Notes under the pieces: generated by a model | What the model saw: only the letters and a program-made list of their open reading frames with translations | What the model was told of the DNA's origin: nothing | The model's database searches: none | Translations under genes and position numbers: made by a program | Part shown: positions 22,721 through 37,189 of the stretch, in pieces | How the letters are laid out: every line of letters starts with the position of its first letter | How positions within the stretch are numbered: position 1 is the first letter of the stretch | Assembly (NCBI GenBank): GCA_028023455.1 | Contig: JAQFVV010001069.1 | Location: 54,429 to 118,428 of the forward strand | From: Epiperipatus broadwayi | Taxonomy: Eukaryota; Onychophora; Udeonychophora; Euonychophora; Peripatidae | Direction: 5' to 3' | Length of the DNA: 64,000 nt

Positions 22721-25700
22721 TAAATTCTTTTATGGAACCTAACTTACTCACATGATCAATAATATAAGCATGAAGAAACAAAAATGCAAAACTAGCAAAA
22801 TGATTCCTGGATTGAATAAAACTAGCATGAAACTGTCAATCTAAAGAATATCACAAGGCGACTAATAACGATAAAAACTTCTGGTCAAACCAGCTTTGAA
22901 ATCCACACAAACAAAAATATGATTAGTTAAATTTAATGTTCAGCAAATTAAGACTTAACTAACAATTTATATCTCTGGAATGATTATAAAATTAAACTTA
23001 TAAATGAAATATTGAGTAAATTATGATGTAAATGACTAAATGGATGATGGAAAGAAGTAATAATTAAATAGTGGAATGAAATGAGTATAAGAATGAAGAG
23101 AAAGATGTGTGAGAATAATGAATAATTAAGATGATGATAGAATAAGAGTTAATGAATAGTTGAGATGATAGCAGAAGAAAAGTTAATGTATGATTAATCA
23201 ATTATGATAATGAATTAATGTTAAATGTGAATGAATAAGTACAAGCATGATCAAGATGAAATTGAAGAATAGTGTTAATGATGGAGATTGAAATCTTAAA
23301 CTATGACCTAATATGGTATTAAATGATAAAAAGATAAGCTAAATAAAAATAGGGATTTCAAGCTTGACACAACCAGAATGTTTATCCTGAAGTCAAAACA
23401 AACTATACATTTTATACCAAAAAAAAAATAATAATTTGCATATTAAAGCTTAGCTAACTTTTATAGACTGTGAAAGTAATCTATATTAAGTTCAACTATA
23501 ATAATTAACAAAATATAAACTTTATTACAAACTTCAATTCTATCTTAAAACTTAACAATTAATTCTTCTCAGGGTTCAAACACTTAAAATCATTATATAA
23601 ACTATATTTGGGTCAGTAAGAGGGATTTTACCACTACCCAAACATAATGCACCTAATAGCTCTCAATATAAACTTAATTTAAGAATTATACTTAGCAGTT
23701 CTAAATAAACTTTATAACTAATATCAACTTTAAAATTTATGACTGGGAATGACTTTTTAATAATTAAAACACAATCACTTACCCAATTCCTTTTCTTAAA
23801 TAATTATAAACCATGTGATCAAGATCAGTGAATGACAACTCTGTGGATTTAACTAATCAATTAAATCAAGATTATGTTTATCTTTTAATATATTACTTAA
23901 AACAATCTGTACTACAAGTTATTCACATTTTAATTATTGTGTGATAATGCATTAGATGTACCAATAAATTATAAGACTTACCAAAATTATTATAATATAG
24001 CATAATATACTTAATAGTGCTATATTGGTTGAGGATGATTTCAATTTATAATATTCTGATAGGTGGATAGCAATAACAATAATAGTGTATAGATGTGGTA
24101 ATTAGCAATAAGACTACATGCAACTACATAAATTTTTAAATACAACAAACTTTATTTACACTATGTACAAAATTTTAATTTACAGATATGGCATGAAATA
24201 AAACTAATCTATTGAAATAATTTATGGATGGGACAAATACTTATTACCCCTTTTGACCATATACTCAGCAAATGATACAACCAAATAGAAAATAATGTTC
24301 AAAATATCATTTGTTACTCTTTGTCATATTTTTAAAAATAAGATACTAAAATCTATTTAAGCTGCACTAGCACTTAAATTACACAATAGCAGTATATTTA
24401 GAACTCTAGGATATGCACAAAGTTTAAATTTAGAATTCCAACATTATAAAGTATTGCATTATCCCAAAGCCCTGTCTTTTATCAGAATATGATAAGGGCA
24501 ATTATCACATTCTGTGGAATTACTAACTTATTTAACTTTGAAATGAATAAGTTTAATGCATTAAATGAAGACTAGACATTAACAGTCAAATACACCTATA
24601 TCTCATTAAGCATTACCTATGTCCACAGCTCAACCTTTGAATACATAACTGACCTTACAATTCTACTGTCACATCATTATTTGATGAAGGTGAATCCATT
24701 CTGCCCATGTGCCTCTCTTACTTGTACATCTAAATTCTACAATTACAAATAGATTCTGGTTTGGTCTGTCTGTACGGATGATGATTCTCCAACATCATAA
24801 ACACTATTTCAATTAAGAAAACACTATGCTATATGAGTATTCCTAAATTTAATATTATTTTATACTTGCTATATGATCTGGACCTAATATACTTCACCAT
24901 ACATGGTGGAAAAACTATCTCTATATTATCATGAGGAATTTAACACTAAGATGGGAGACTTTATAAAAAACAACATGACAGTTGTATAATAATATATGGC
25001 TGATTCTATACCTCTCTATGGGTATACATATGTGTGTGGGCCTTGCCTCACCACAAAAAGACTAGAATTCAAACCATAGATATCCTTTCTTTTTAGGATT
25101 ATTTATACTAATGAGCATTCATTACTGCTCAGATTCTATCCATCTTTTCTCTCATGAATATTAGCCATAGGTGACTGCATCAGCCTATGCTCCATATAAA
25201 TATTAATATATAGGAAGCCATTCAATTGTAACATCCCATTAACTAAAAACTGTCTCTAGTCATTCTCAAATTATAGCAAGACAAAAACAATACCAACAAT
25301 AACAGTTAAAATCTACATATTCCCTTTTATAATGTAAACTCATTACTGTATTAACAGCCCAAACCCAAAATACCTATGTCCCATGATTGTTAATCATTTT
25401 AGAAGGACAACTATATTTTTATTAAAGGGAGCACAACGGATTTAAACAATAAAGATCAAACCTGTATTGGTATTCAAAGTGGACATGTTCACTTCTATAG
25501 TAGATTACAAAATAAAAAAAAATTTATATCAAATTTTCTTTTATATCAGCAAACAATTCAGTCATGCCAATATAGATATTTTTGATGAAATGTCTGTACA
25601 TTTACCTTTTTATTAATATACTTGAACATTAGTTTTAAACTATGAGAGAAGCAAATATTTTATCACTCTCTAGATAAATGCTATATCTCTATTTTCCAGT

Positions 25701-27720
25701 TTTCCCTTAACTAAAAAAATATATACATAAAATAGATGTGTATATTTTACACATTTTTCTTTTTCTTTAACCCAATATATATATATATATATTTTTTCAT
25801 ACCAAAACCAAAACATATAAGTTTTAAAATAAATTTCCCCAAACAACACATTACGTAAGTAATATGTAACACAGCAGTAATAAAAAAAATAAGTGTACAT
25901 TTTATCCATTAACTTTTATACTCTGTTCCAAGTTATTTATCTTGGTGAGTTAGAATAATATAAATGGTTATTAGGATGAACAATCAGTCTAGATTAAGCA
26001 TATATATTTCATTATCCTGTTGTATGTATAATAGAACAAAATTCAACACTTATACAAAAGTAGAAATTATTTGAGAGTTTCCGTGGCGATAATTTATTAG
26101 GCAATTAACATTCACGTTTCTAATTGTAGCAGATTTAAAAAGATAAATTTATCTACTTTGCTCTAGATTATTCAAAACAAACTTATTAAAATCTTTATTG
26201 ATTTATTTTTGGAAGCATTTCAAAAGGAAGTATAATATGAATCATTTACTACAGTTAAAATCAAGATAATTTTCCTTGAAAAATTATTGGAATTTTATTA
26301 CATTTAATCTTTATTTATTTTTACTTTTAAAAGTTATTTATTAGTTTGATTTTCCCTCCATGCAGTAATGTGTAATGACTTTCAATAATCTGAGCATTGT
26401 AAATATTTTAAAATACTATTACGACGACGACGACGTATATTTTCCCAATACAATTTTAAAAACAAATATTTATTTTATTACATTTCCATTGGCAAAATAA
26501 TAACTGTTTACTAATATTAAGACGAATTTATCCAATTATCATGTTGACATATTTAGCATTTTAATCAGCTGGTAATTGACTATTTCTTTCATTACATAGG
26601 TTCCCGCACGATAAAATTTTGCAGACTATAGAGAATAACATTACGACAATATTTTCATATTTACTTTATTAAAAGTTAGATTATTTCAAAATGACTTTTA
26701 AATTTATTTACTATATATCATATATCACACTTGTTTTAATATTATCTCCAATTATTATTATTATTATCTTTAACTTGATATTTTAATTTACAAGTACATA
26801 ACATCGTTTTGCTAGATAATAAGAAAGGCAAGGTGCGAAATTCACATACTATCAACTTCTTAGTTTATGAATCAATAATTTGTGCATTCTTGTTAAAGAA
26901 GAAATTTTAATTATATAAATAATATAAGAGTAAAAGCTTACTTCTTGAAATTTCCTGAGTTTGAAGCAGTACTTATTCAAACAAAAACTTATCTCCATGG
27001 TTTTAATTTCCTTCTCCAGTGTGAATCCTAGGAAATATGCAGTCATGGAAATGGCTTAAAATATAGCAAGGTTTTTAAGATTTCTTATTCAAACATCTTT
27101 AGACAGCAAGGTATTCTACTTCCATACAATTAGATTTCAGAATTTTGTTGATTTTTAATTTTTTTTCTTATTTTAAATCAGAGCTGAGGTTTGTGTTTAC
27201 TTGGTTCTTGTTTTTCTTAATTAGTCCACCCTACAACTTTGTTAAAACATATATAGCTTTTATTCTATTGCACTCTGGGAGTGAATTAGCCAATAATTTT
27301 GGTGTGCATAATTAGTATTACACCCTCTGTCTTCATTTTTAATAACTACCCATTATTACTTAAGACAGCTTGGTGTTTAATACTAAAAAAATATGCTTAA
27401 ATAATTTACTATAATGATTTATTTGACAAGATTTAACAATTTGATTTAATTATTTATTTATTTCAATTGCTATTTAAAACTAATAAAATAGCAATGTGTT
27501 TATCTACCAAACAATAATAATACTTTTAAATTGTTATTTTAGTCTAGTCAGAGCCTAGACTAGGTTTGAAATCTTATCTCCACTCAAGCAAATTTCCCAG
27601 TACATTCAAAATAATCTCTATTGAAAAACACTTTAGTAAGATTTTGATGTTAAATATATCATCATTTAAAATTTTGGAATTATTAATTTAGGGACCTAAA
27701 TAAAAGGTTACTATATATAT
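22720..27720. other. AT-rich non-coding DNA
   Basis: No gene recognised. The stretch 23000-23350 is A/G-rich on the plus strand with a recurring GATGAT/GAATAAT theme, probably decayed simple repeat. A short (ACG)n with CpGs is at about 26423-26435. Frames at 25670-25909 and 26852-27046 have no recognisable domain. Confidence 0.45.
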
Positions 27721-27725
27721 ATATA

Positions 27726-29365
27726 TTAACGATCGGGGAAGGAGACTTATGTAAACTGCACTACAGGGCGCCATCTAGGCCTTTGAACCTAGAAAAATTT
27801 ATAAAGTAGGCAGATACGAAAGTCAAAAAAAAAAAAAAAAATTATTATTTTTTTTTTTTAAATTTTGATTCCGGTCGTTAGCCCATGTCACTAGCTCAGT
27901 GGAATAGCAGAGATTTTAAAACATAAGTTTCAATAGACTTCTATTCTCAAAGTATATATTAAATATTTAGAACAATAAAATAAAAGAAGCCACTGCCAGT
28001 AATTAACACACAAATAGATTTTTATTAACGCACATTTAAAATTGAAGATTAAATTTATTTTTAGATTTTAACATTAATATTTTTTTTTTTTTAAAAAAAT
28101 TTAAATTACTATTTTAAATAGATCGCACAGATTTGCTTTAAAATGTTGGGTATAGATCGCTTACATAGATTCCATGGTCAAAAACATTTCAAAATAAACA
28201 TAAATGATCAAAATACAAAATTATTGATGCCGACAATCGCAGAGGGAAACTTATAAGTAACCCAATAGTATTCACCATAAGATACTTGCGTTGTCACCAA
28301 TAACTTAAAAGACATCCGAATAAATACATTTTAGATACTCACCGTAAGGTATCATTATTTATCGAATGTCTATATATTTTGATAAAATATGAAAACCAAA
28401 ATATAATTAACCGCAAACGAATCCATGCAAGCGTCTATAAACAACTTAAATTTAATACATTTTAGTTAGAACATAATACACACACAAAAAAAATGAACTG
28501 GAAATGATTGCTTAAACATCTACATAAAAAAAATAGCAATAATTGAATTTGCATTCTTTAAGTCAGATAAGAGTTATTTTCAGTATTAATTACTTGCAAT
28601 TTTAGGAAAGTTCTTATTAGATAGACACAATAGTTTATACTTTACGGATTTAATAGATTGAGAAGTCCATCTTCGTGATCACTTTCGTAGATTTTGTCCT
28701 TTGAAATGAAACTGCGACTTGCCATGCATTTGGTCAGGAGCTGTCATCCAGAGGCCTCAACTGGTTGTCCGGAAAATTAAATTTATTGCAGACTTCCACA
28801 TCGTGAAAATCTGCAATATAGCTAGTTATAACGATCTATTCATAGTCAGCTCTCAGATAACAATTCTAATAATAATTTGGCTTTTATATTTTTATTAGTC
28901 TCTTATCATTAGATCTTGAGATTCAACGAGCAAGACGTCACTAATCCATTCGTGTTTCAGTTATGGTCCGTGCTGTCATTTTCGTGTTTGGATTGGTCAT
29001 TTAATTCCTTTGTATTCTCTTATCTGACCATTTAATTTATTTTACATGCCTCACGAGGTAGTTTGCTTTTGAACAATCATTTAATTAATAAGACAATCAT
29101 TTCCATTTTCTAAGACTATAGAAATCAACATTATTTCTATTTTTAAAATATCAATCTTTATATCTTTACTTTTTACAAAAAAATTACTTTCAAATATTTT
29201 TATTTTTTAAAAGTTTTTAAAGTTGTCCATCATGCGATCTATATATATTAAACAACTTTTAATTTTCAGTTTTTTAAGTTTTTTTTTCTTTTTAATAAAT
29301 CCAATTTTATTTACGATCTTTTTATTTTCATTTTAAAATAATGTAACGGCATATATTCCGTTACA
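27726..29365 (-). repeat. 3' LTR
   Basis: Direct repeat partner of 29946-31587; the differences seen are a few substitutions and homopolymer length changes. Its TG end (at 29365) forms a hairpin, TGTAACGG pairing with CCGTTACA around an 8-base loop. The AG-rich GAGGAAG lies about 10-17 bases upstream of the LTR on the minus strand, a weak candidate polypurine tract. Confidence 0.75.
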
Positions 29366-29925
29366 TATCAGTAAACTTCCTCAAAAACAAAAACATTAAA
29401 AAAAAAAAAGAATTTACTTAGTGTTAGTAATGACGTTACACAAATTGATTATACTAATTTTTTTTTTTTTTTTTTTAAAAGACAAAACTTTGGTTATTAA
29501 TGAAAAGACATAACTTTGGTTAGTAATTACAAGAAAAAATGCTGACTATTCTTTCCTTTTCACCCCAGCTGAGATTACACCTCCTCCCTCAAGTGTTCCC
29601 TTTTCCCTACATTTCATTATTAACTTAGGCAAGTCAAAGAAGTTACGTGATTTTAGACTTTTTTTTTTTTTTTTAATTAAATTATGATTTATATTAATTG
29701 TTACATTTTATTCCTCGCATTTATTTCTACATATACGCAATTTTCTTATTGGCAGTACTTTTTACACAAACTTCATAACTTTATATAATACAAACAATAT
29801 ATTCTGATTTCAGAAAAAATATTACGGGCTTCATTTTCAATGTATATACTCATTTTTAAAGAAAAATCTTACTGGCATAATTTATTTTTAACATTCTCAG
29901 GGCACTCATGGTTTATTAAAGATCG

Positions 29926-29943
29926 TGCCACGTTGGGAGTCCA
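29926..29943 (-). promoter_or_regulatory. Primer-binding-site-like sequence
   Basis: The minus strand reads TGGACTCCCAACGTGGCA two bases after the 5' LTR. The TGG start and position fit a tRNA 3'-end complement. It resembles the complement of animal tRNA-Lys(CUU) 3' ends (CCCAACGTGG core) with mismatches; this tRNA assignment is from memory. Confidence 0.55.
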
Positions 29944-29945
29944 TT

Positions 29946-31587
29946 TTAACGATCGGGGAAGGAGACTTACGTAAACTGCACTACAGGGCGCCATCTAGGC
30001 CTTTGAACCTAGAAAAATTTATAAAGTAGGCAGATACGAAAGTCAAAAAAAAAAAAAAATTATTTTTTTTTTTTTTTAAATTTTGATTCCGGTCGTTAGC
30101 CCATGTCACTAGCTCAGTGGAATAGCAGAGATTTTAAAACATAAGTTTCAATAGACTTCTATTCTCAAAGTATATATTAAATATTTAGAACAATAAAATA
30201 AAAGAAGCCACTGCCAGTAATTAACACACAAATAGATTTTTATTAACGCACATTTAAAATTGAAGATTAAATTTATTTTTAGATTTTAACATTAATATTT
30301 TTTTTTTTTTAAAAAAAATTTAAATTACTATTTTAAATAGATCGCACAGATTTGCTTTAAAATGTTGGGTATAGATCGCTTACATAGATTCCATGGTCAA
30401 AAACATTTCAAAATAAACATAAATGATCAAAATACCAAATTATTGATGCCGACAATCGCAGAGGGAAACTTATAAGTAACCCAATAGTATTCACCATAAG
30501 ATACTTGCGTTGTCACCCATAACTTAAAAGACATCCGAATAAATACATTTTAGATACTCACCGTAAGGTATCATTATTTATCGAATGTCTATATATTTTG
30601 ATAAAATATGAAAACCAAAATATAATTAACCGCAAACGAATCCATGCAAGCATCTATAAACAACTTAAATTTAATACATTTTAGTTAGAACATAATACAC
30701 ACACAAAAAAAATGAACTGGAAATGATTGCTTAAACATCTACATAAAAAAAATAGCAATAATTGAATTTGCATTCTTTAAGTCAGATAAGAGTTATTTTC
30801 AGTTATTAATTACTTGCAATTTTAGGAAAGTTCTTATTAGATAGACACAATAGTTTATACTTTACGGATTTAATAGATTGAGAAGTCCATCTTCATGATC
30901 ACTTTCGTAGATTTTGTCCTTTGAAATGAAACTGCGACTTGCCATGCATTTGGTCAGGAGCTGTCATCCAGAGGCCTCAACTGGTTGTCCGGAAAATTAA
31001 ATTTATTGCAGACTTCCACATCGTGAAAATCTGCAATATAGCTAGTTATAACGATCTATTCATAGTCAGCTCTCAGATAACAATTCTAATAATAATTTGG
31101 CTTTTATATTTTTATTAGTCTCTTATCATTAGATCTTGAGATTCAACAAGCAAGACGTCACTAATCCATTCGTGTTTCAGTTATGGTCCGTGCTGTCATT
31201 TTCGTGTTTGGATTGGTCATTTAATTCCTTTGTATTCTCTTATCTGACCATTTAATTTATTTTACATGCCTCACGAGGTAGTTTGCTTTTGAACAATCAT
31301 TTAATTAATAAGACAATCATTTCCATTTTCTAAGACTATAGAAATCAACATTATTTCTATTTTTAAAATATCAATCTTTATATCTTTACTTTTTACAAAA
31401 AAAATTACTTTCAAATATTTTTATTTTTTAAAAGTTTTTAAAGTTGTCCATCATGCGATCTATATATATTAAACAACTTTTAATTTTCAGTTTTTTAAGT
31501 TTTTTTTTTCTTTTTAATAAATCCAATTTTATTTACGATCTTTTTATTTTCATTTTAAAATAATGTAACGGCATATATTCCGTTACA
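29946..31587 (-). repeat. 5' LTR
   Basis: Near-identical to the 3' LTR, including the terminal hairpin. The next bases on the minus strand are AA and then the primer-binding-site-like TGG. Confidence 0.75.
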
Positions 31588-34500
31588 ATATATATATATA
31601 TATAAAGTAAATTTTAAACAAACAGTTTGCTAAAGAAACTGTCATAATCTATCATGATCTTCATAGTGCTCTGTGAAAGAAAATAACATTTCAGCCTGCA
31701 TGATTTACCATGAAAAAAATCTAACTGCTTCATGTCAGCTCTTTCATAGAAAACATGTGTGTCATACCTAGAGAGAAAGAAAAAGATTTTCGAAAATGAA
31801 TAGCAACATATAAATTAATTATTGAAGAATTGTCATGACCCATTTTGTTATTTGGCAAAATCCACATTTTTTTTAAATGCATGCATGTAATTCTTTGTTC
31901 ATAAACTGCTTTGGAATATCTAGTGAATTATGATTGCATTTTATATTCCAGGAAAATGAGAAATACATTTCAAAACTCGTGAAGAGATGAAAAACACAGT
32001 TTAAACTGAACAAACTAAGGGGATGCAGAAAAACTCATAAGAAGAATCATCATCCCTGACAAAACACAGTTTTTTGTATAACTGTGTGTCTCTAGCAATA
32101 GATAAATAACAAAGGTCAAAAAAATAAAAAATAATGATTAAAAGTATGAGTTGCTAATTATTTTGTCATTATATTTATAAACATATATAAATATTTTTAC
32201 ATGCTCTAAATATTATATATATGCTTATTTTAGAGTATGGTATATACTTCTTTCTTGTATTTTTTTCTATGTATTCATTATGTATATTCTAGTATGATTA
32301 TTATTATTTATGTATATAATTCAATCTTGATGTAGAATCTGAGTAATGAAATATATACCTTTTAGTATATGTGTTGACTAATGTAAAAAAATACTTAGTA
32401 TATTTTTCTTACCTAGTGATGAAGATACCTTGCCAAGTGCTGTAATATAAATTGTTTATGAAGATGTAACAACAACTAGCATGTTTCGGCTGAAATTAAA
32501 TTGTATTAATGTTATCGTTATATCTGTTCTGCTTTGCTTATTTTTTATTTATGCATTTCATCAAAGTAACTAATTAGTACAGCATAACAAGTGAATTTTA
32601 CAAATACCAAAGCTATGGTACAAGACTAAATGGATCTCTTCAAACTTTGGTGGCTAATGGCACAATTCTGTCTAGGACTAATAAATTTACTAATTGCCTT
32701 AGCTATTATAGGATACATCCATATGGTGAACAGAAATTATTACTGAGTGGAGTTAACATTGTCATCAATATGCTTTAAACTGATAATGTCTCTGACTACA
32801 TCATCGATTATAGTCTATGATTGGGCTATAAAGCTAGGTAGAATTGTGACCAAGGATGATCTGATCATTATGTGATGAAAGGTATATGTTACAAGTGGCA
32901 CACAACATAGGGCCATTTAGTGATAAAAAATGTTGAGATCAACAACTTTTTTTCTTTTATGGACGTGACACAATTATGAGACAAACATAAATCCTGAGAG
33001 AAATAAGAGATTGTTGCTTGAAATAAAAGTAAAATAGTATAAATAAAAAATGCATAAAATAATTGTGAAAAGCAATGTTAAAAAAATTGTGTAACATGCA
33101 ACATTGAAAAGACTAAGAAGGTAGCATGATAGAGTTTAGTAACAAAAACAAACATGCAGAGAAAAAATAGGATTCGATGTGGAAATGTTCTAATTGGAGT
33201 TTTTGTGTGTTTGTGAGATTGACTCAAAAACAATTGACATTGATAATGAGAGTATTTCTTTCATAAAAATATATTTTTATTTCTAATAATTTATTAAATA
33301 ATGATGACGATGGCTAAAGCAAAATACTGGTTGCAAAACAGACAAATGTCCGAAGGTCATGTGTGATAATTAGTAATGAAATCAGGCGAAGAAAATTAAA
33401 AGGTTCAAATACCAAGCAAATCAAGCAGTGCTATTGATGAGATTAATGTTGTACAGAAAAAAATTGTTGAAAATAATACAAACCAAATAGAAAATGGAAA
33501 AATGAAAAAAAATAGTTGATGACAGTAAAAACAAAATGCAAAAAATAGCTAAAAATAATAAAAGATAAAGGCAAAGATGGCAATTGATGATGAAATTAAA
33601 CATAATCAAAACTGGATGAAAAATAAAATTGTAAATAGTGGAATATGGAGCTTGAACAATAAGGTAGAAAATATCCTTGAAGGGGTAAAAAATGGATAAG
33701 ATAGCAAAGAAACTGTTAAAAGGATCAATGAATTTGATAAACATACAAAATAAAAAACATCTAGAGCTGTCGTAAAAAAATATAAGTGACTGCAGTACAG
33801 AAGGAAAATAATTTTATAATTAGGGATGGTATTTAAAACAAAACAGTGATTATCAGGATTAAATGATTATAGGCTAACTGCAGGCAAGATTACCACAATG
33901 AAGAAATGCCTGTGACTATTTCAGAAAAAGAAATAAATGAAAATAATAATAATAATAAAAAGAAATATAGATTCTCAACACATGTATCATATATTATTAT
34001 TCCAAACCTTTTTAAAAAAATTACAACATTTTCAGGCAATGCAGATGTAGTAATTATTGAGTATATAAGTAGACTAGAAATATATTTTAGTCTAAATTCT
34101 ATGACAAAAAAATCATAGCAAGCTATAACTTGCAGTCATTTGCAAGGAATATCATAGAAATGGCTGGACTTATTATTCATCCACCCTAAAGGTATTTCCA
34201 AATTTAAACATACATTGATAAAATGCTACTGGAGTGATGATTAACATGAGCATATTAAACAAAAATTATTCCAAGAATAATATCATTTTGGTGGGATGTG
34301 CACTTCACTTTTTAGAAACAAGTGACAAACCTTAATGTCTTAATAGGTAACCCATTGTTAGATTTTCAAATTGCATAAAATTATTGAAGCATAGTTCCCT
34401 ATAACTTATTAAGAAGATTCTAATGGGTACAGACAGGTGTACTACTGAACAGATTGCAGATCTATTAAATGTTTTTGACTGTAGCAAATCAGTTTAATCA

Positions 34501-34908
34501 GAAAAAGCATTAAATTTTGATTAAATAATGCACACTGTGGGATACCTATAACAAAAATGATGTCAAGTTTTGGACATGCAAATAAAATCCACCAACATTG
34601 TATGAAGAAAGGCAATTGGAAGTGCCATTATAGAAAAAATAAAAATTGAAATACACCTGGGTCTCGTTTTATGCTGATTATTTTAATGTAATTTTGAAGT
34701 TATAAGATTCATGTTTCTTCTTAATATTTTTTCATATTTCACTATATTTATTAGATATCAATAAATTTAAATTATTAATAACATATTTTGACTTGAAATA
34801 CTTTTTTTCAAAAATATAACGTTATATTAGCAGCTAAAGTGAATATGGCCCGAAGCTGTATTTAGAATTTTAGCTTCTATGTAAATAACCTATTTATACT
34901 AATGAGTA
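31588..34908. other. AT-rich non-coding DNA with a faint gag-like patch
   Basis: Mostly featureless. A plus-strand frame at 33906-34118 reads TFSGNADVVIIEYISRLEIYF and then, frameshifted, HLQGIS and KWLDLL. This is loosely like retrotransposon gag (FSG...D..., YF..N, L.G.A..W). No protease or RT follows. I would not call it a gene. Confidence 0.3.
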
Positions 34909-35221
<313 letters not shown>

Positions 35222-35517
35222 GATTTATATTTACATATAAAAATATTGCAATAAATATTCAAAAAATTTAAACTTTTAAAATGTATTTAAAATAAAAAAT
35301 GAAGATTTTATAAACTGAAAATAATCTTTCTAATGATAATGTAGAATCTTTTTGTTTTGATTGCCATCTCATTTTTTAATATAGAAACAGATAACCATTA
35401 ATACAGCATAAGAGTGAAAGTGGCGCTAGTTAAACATCACATCACAAATAAAAATAAAATGGCTAACAGGTTTCTCTGGGCATAATTGCTGAGAGATTCT
35501 TGACTTCGTTTAAGGAG

Positions 35518-35653
35518 AAGCCATAATACATCACATTGAACCTGATTTCTTACCAGTTTACAAATGAACGCTAGTGGTAATGATTAAGCCATAATACATC
35601 ACATTGAACCTGATTTCTTACCAGTTTACAAATGAATGCTAGTGGTAATGATT
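35518..35653. repeat. Tandem duplication of a 68-bp unit
   Basis: The AAGCCATAATACATCACATT unit at 35518-35585 is repeated at 35586-35653 with one visible difference. Confidence 0.85.
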
Positions 35654-36569
35654 TAAATATGTATGAAAAATGCAAAATTAAATACTGTAGTTAATAAAAA
35701 AAGTAAAAAAAAGTTTGTCTTTTATTAATGTTTTTCAAATATTTGAAATTTTTTATTAGTCATACTTTATTAGCTTATATTTTAATGCAAATTTTAAAGT
35801 AATTTTTCCTTGTTGCTTTGCTTTTATGCCAATTCTGACAATTATGGAACCTATCCTTCATTTTTCAAGATAAGTTAAGTCTATTTTTGTGCAATTTTTT
35901 TTAATACGGATTTTCTGTGGAACCTATTTACCACATAAAACGAAACTCAGGTGTATATCAGTAGTTCAACTAGTCCAACTATAACTCATGTAATAAGAAG
36001 TACTGCAACTGGGTCATGCACCAACTAGAAATATTATTATCATAGATGTGATCATGAAACTCAAAGCCCAAAAGCAGAATGCACTTATGTTTCTTAAACA
36101 GAAGTGAGCAAAAAGCAAAGCAATAAAAAAGATAATGAAGATCTATTTTGGATTGAGAATACCAAGAGTCATCTTAATGGCACTCCAAATGTTCTTTCAA
36201 CTGGGGAATAAATAATTGTAGAGGAGTAAAAATTAAATTTTCCATGTAAAAGAATTGCCTATTCTCTTATGATATTTTTACTGTCAAACAGGAGTCAGAA
36301 CAAATTACAAAATTTATCAAATTCCAAAATTGTCATTATATTGAAAGTTACTACTACAAAAATTGAATACATTTATTAAATGTGGTATTAGCTGCTGATG
36401 TATGCTGCTATAATCTAATAGTTTTGATATATGCCAGATTTTTTTATTATCAAAAGGATGCAATGTGTGCATGATGCAATGTGTGATGATGATCAGTAAC
36501 TTGATAATATTGGTGATAAGATCAGTAGAAGACCATCTAATTTTAAAATAATGACTACTTTGTCTATTG
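35654..36569. other. AT-rich gap
   Basis: No coding region recognised. It may hold decayed reverse transcriptase of the following PLE, but no motif is readable. Confidence 0.4.
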
Positions 36570-37030
36570 GCAAGAAAACTGGTGATTTTTTACTCAAACC
36601 TAAAGTTAGTGTATGTTTGGAACACTAGGGGGTTTATGAAATTCCATGTTTATAGTGCTCAAGAAGCTATGTATGCCAGTCTAATAGACAAATAAATGTC
36701 AAAATTAAGAAACATATAAATGTTTTTAATCAAAAAATTAAGACATCAGTTTTTACTTCCAATTTTTTTTAGAAATTGGTCACAAACCTGATTTTGGCAA
36801 TGCAAAAATACTTACTAATTTAGAAAGGTATGATTTAAAAACCAGAAGACAGTCAATTGAAATATTAAAGAGACCTACTCGTTTAAATAGGGCTGACAAA
36901 GCAGAAGCACAATGTATCCCAGCTATATGGAAACCTCTCATTTTATCTCTGTCTTCTAATATTAACTTAAAATTAATAGGTGAAAAACTGAGGGAAATAA
37001 ACATTTTGATAAACCTCATATTTTGAATGC
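36570..37030 (+). pseudogene. Penelope-like GIY-YIG endonuclease remnant
   Basis: The translation reads GVYEIPCL, a stop, CSRSYVCQSNRQINVKIKKH, and later IGHKPDFGNAKILTNLERYD and RRQSIEILKRPTRLNRADKA. This matches the PLE GIY-YIG domain: the GVYxIPC and YxGQxxR blocks, the H..DF..A.IL block and the catalytic Glu in SIEI. YVCQ replaces YIGQ and stops are present. It is close to the remnant at 3040-3310, so both belong to one family. Confidence 0.65.
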
Positions 37031-37189
37031 TAAACTACTTCCAGTTGAACCTCATTTCTCATCGCACATTCAGTCACGTTACTGTTTGAAATCTAACAAT
37101 TTTTCTTTCAAAAGTTAATGGAAAATAACACATGGATTAATCCCAAAAATTATATATATAATTTGATATCTGTATTTCTTCAAATCAAT

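Larger units (their letters stand above)
27726..31587 (-). mobile_element. Non-autonomous LTR retrotransposon
   Basis: Two direct repeats of 1640 and 1642 bp (27726-29365, 29946-31587), about 99% identical by eye, enclose 580 bp of non-coding DNA. Read on the minus strand each begins TGTAACGG and ends CGATCGTTAA. Two bases past the 5' LTR is TGGACTCCCAACGTGG (29943 downwards), placed like a primer-binding site. The flanks are (TA)n, compatible with a 5-bp ATATA target duplication but not proof of one. No gag or pol is encoded, so movement would need an autonomous partner (a LARD/TRIM-like layout). Confidence 0.75.

Noticed and set aside
33421-33744. 107-residue minus-strand membrane-like frame
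   Set aside because: Low-complexity Ile/Phe/Leu translation of an A-rich strand with no domain or neighbour support.
33906-34200. Gag-like gene
   Set aside because: Only loose resemblance, with frameshifts and no associated protease or polymerase; mentioned only as a faint patch.
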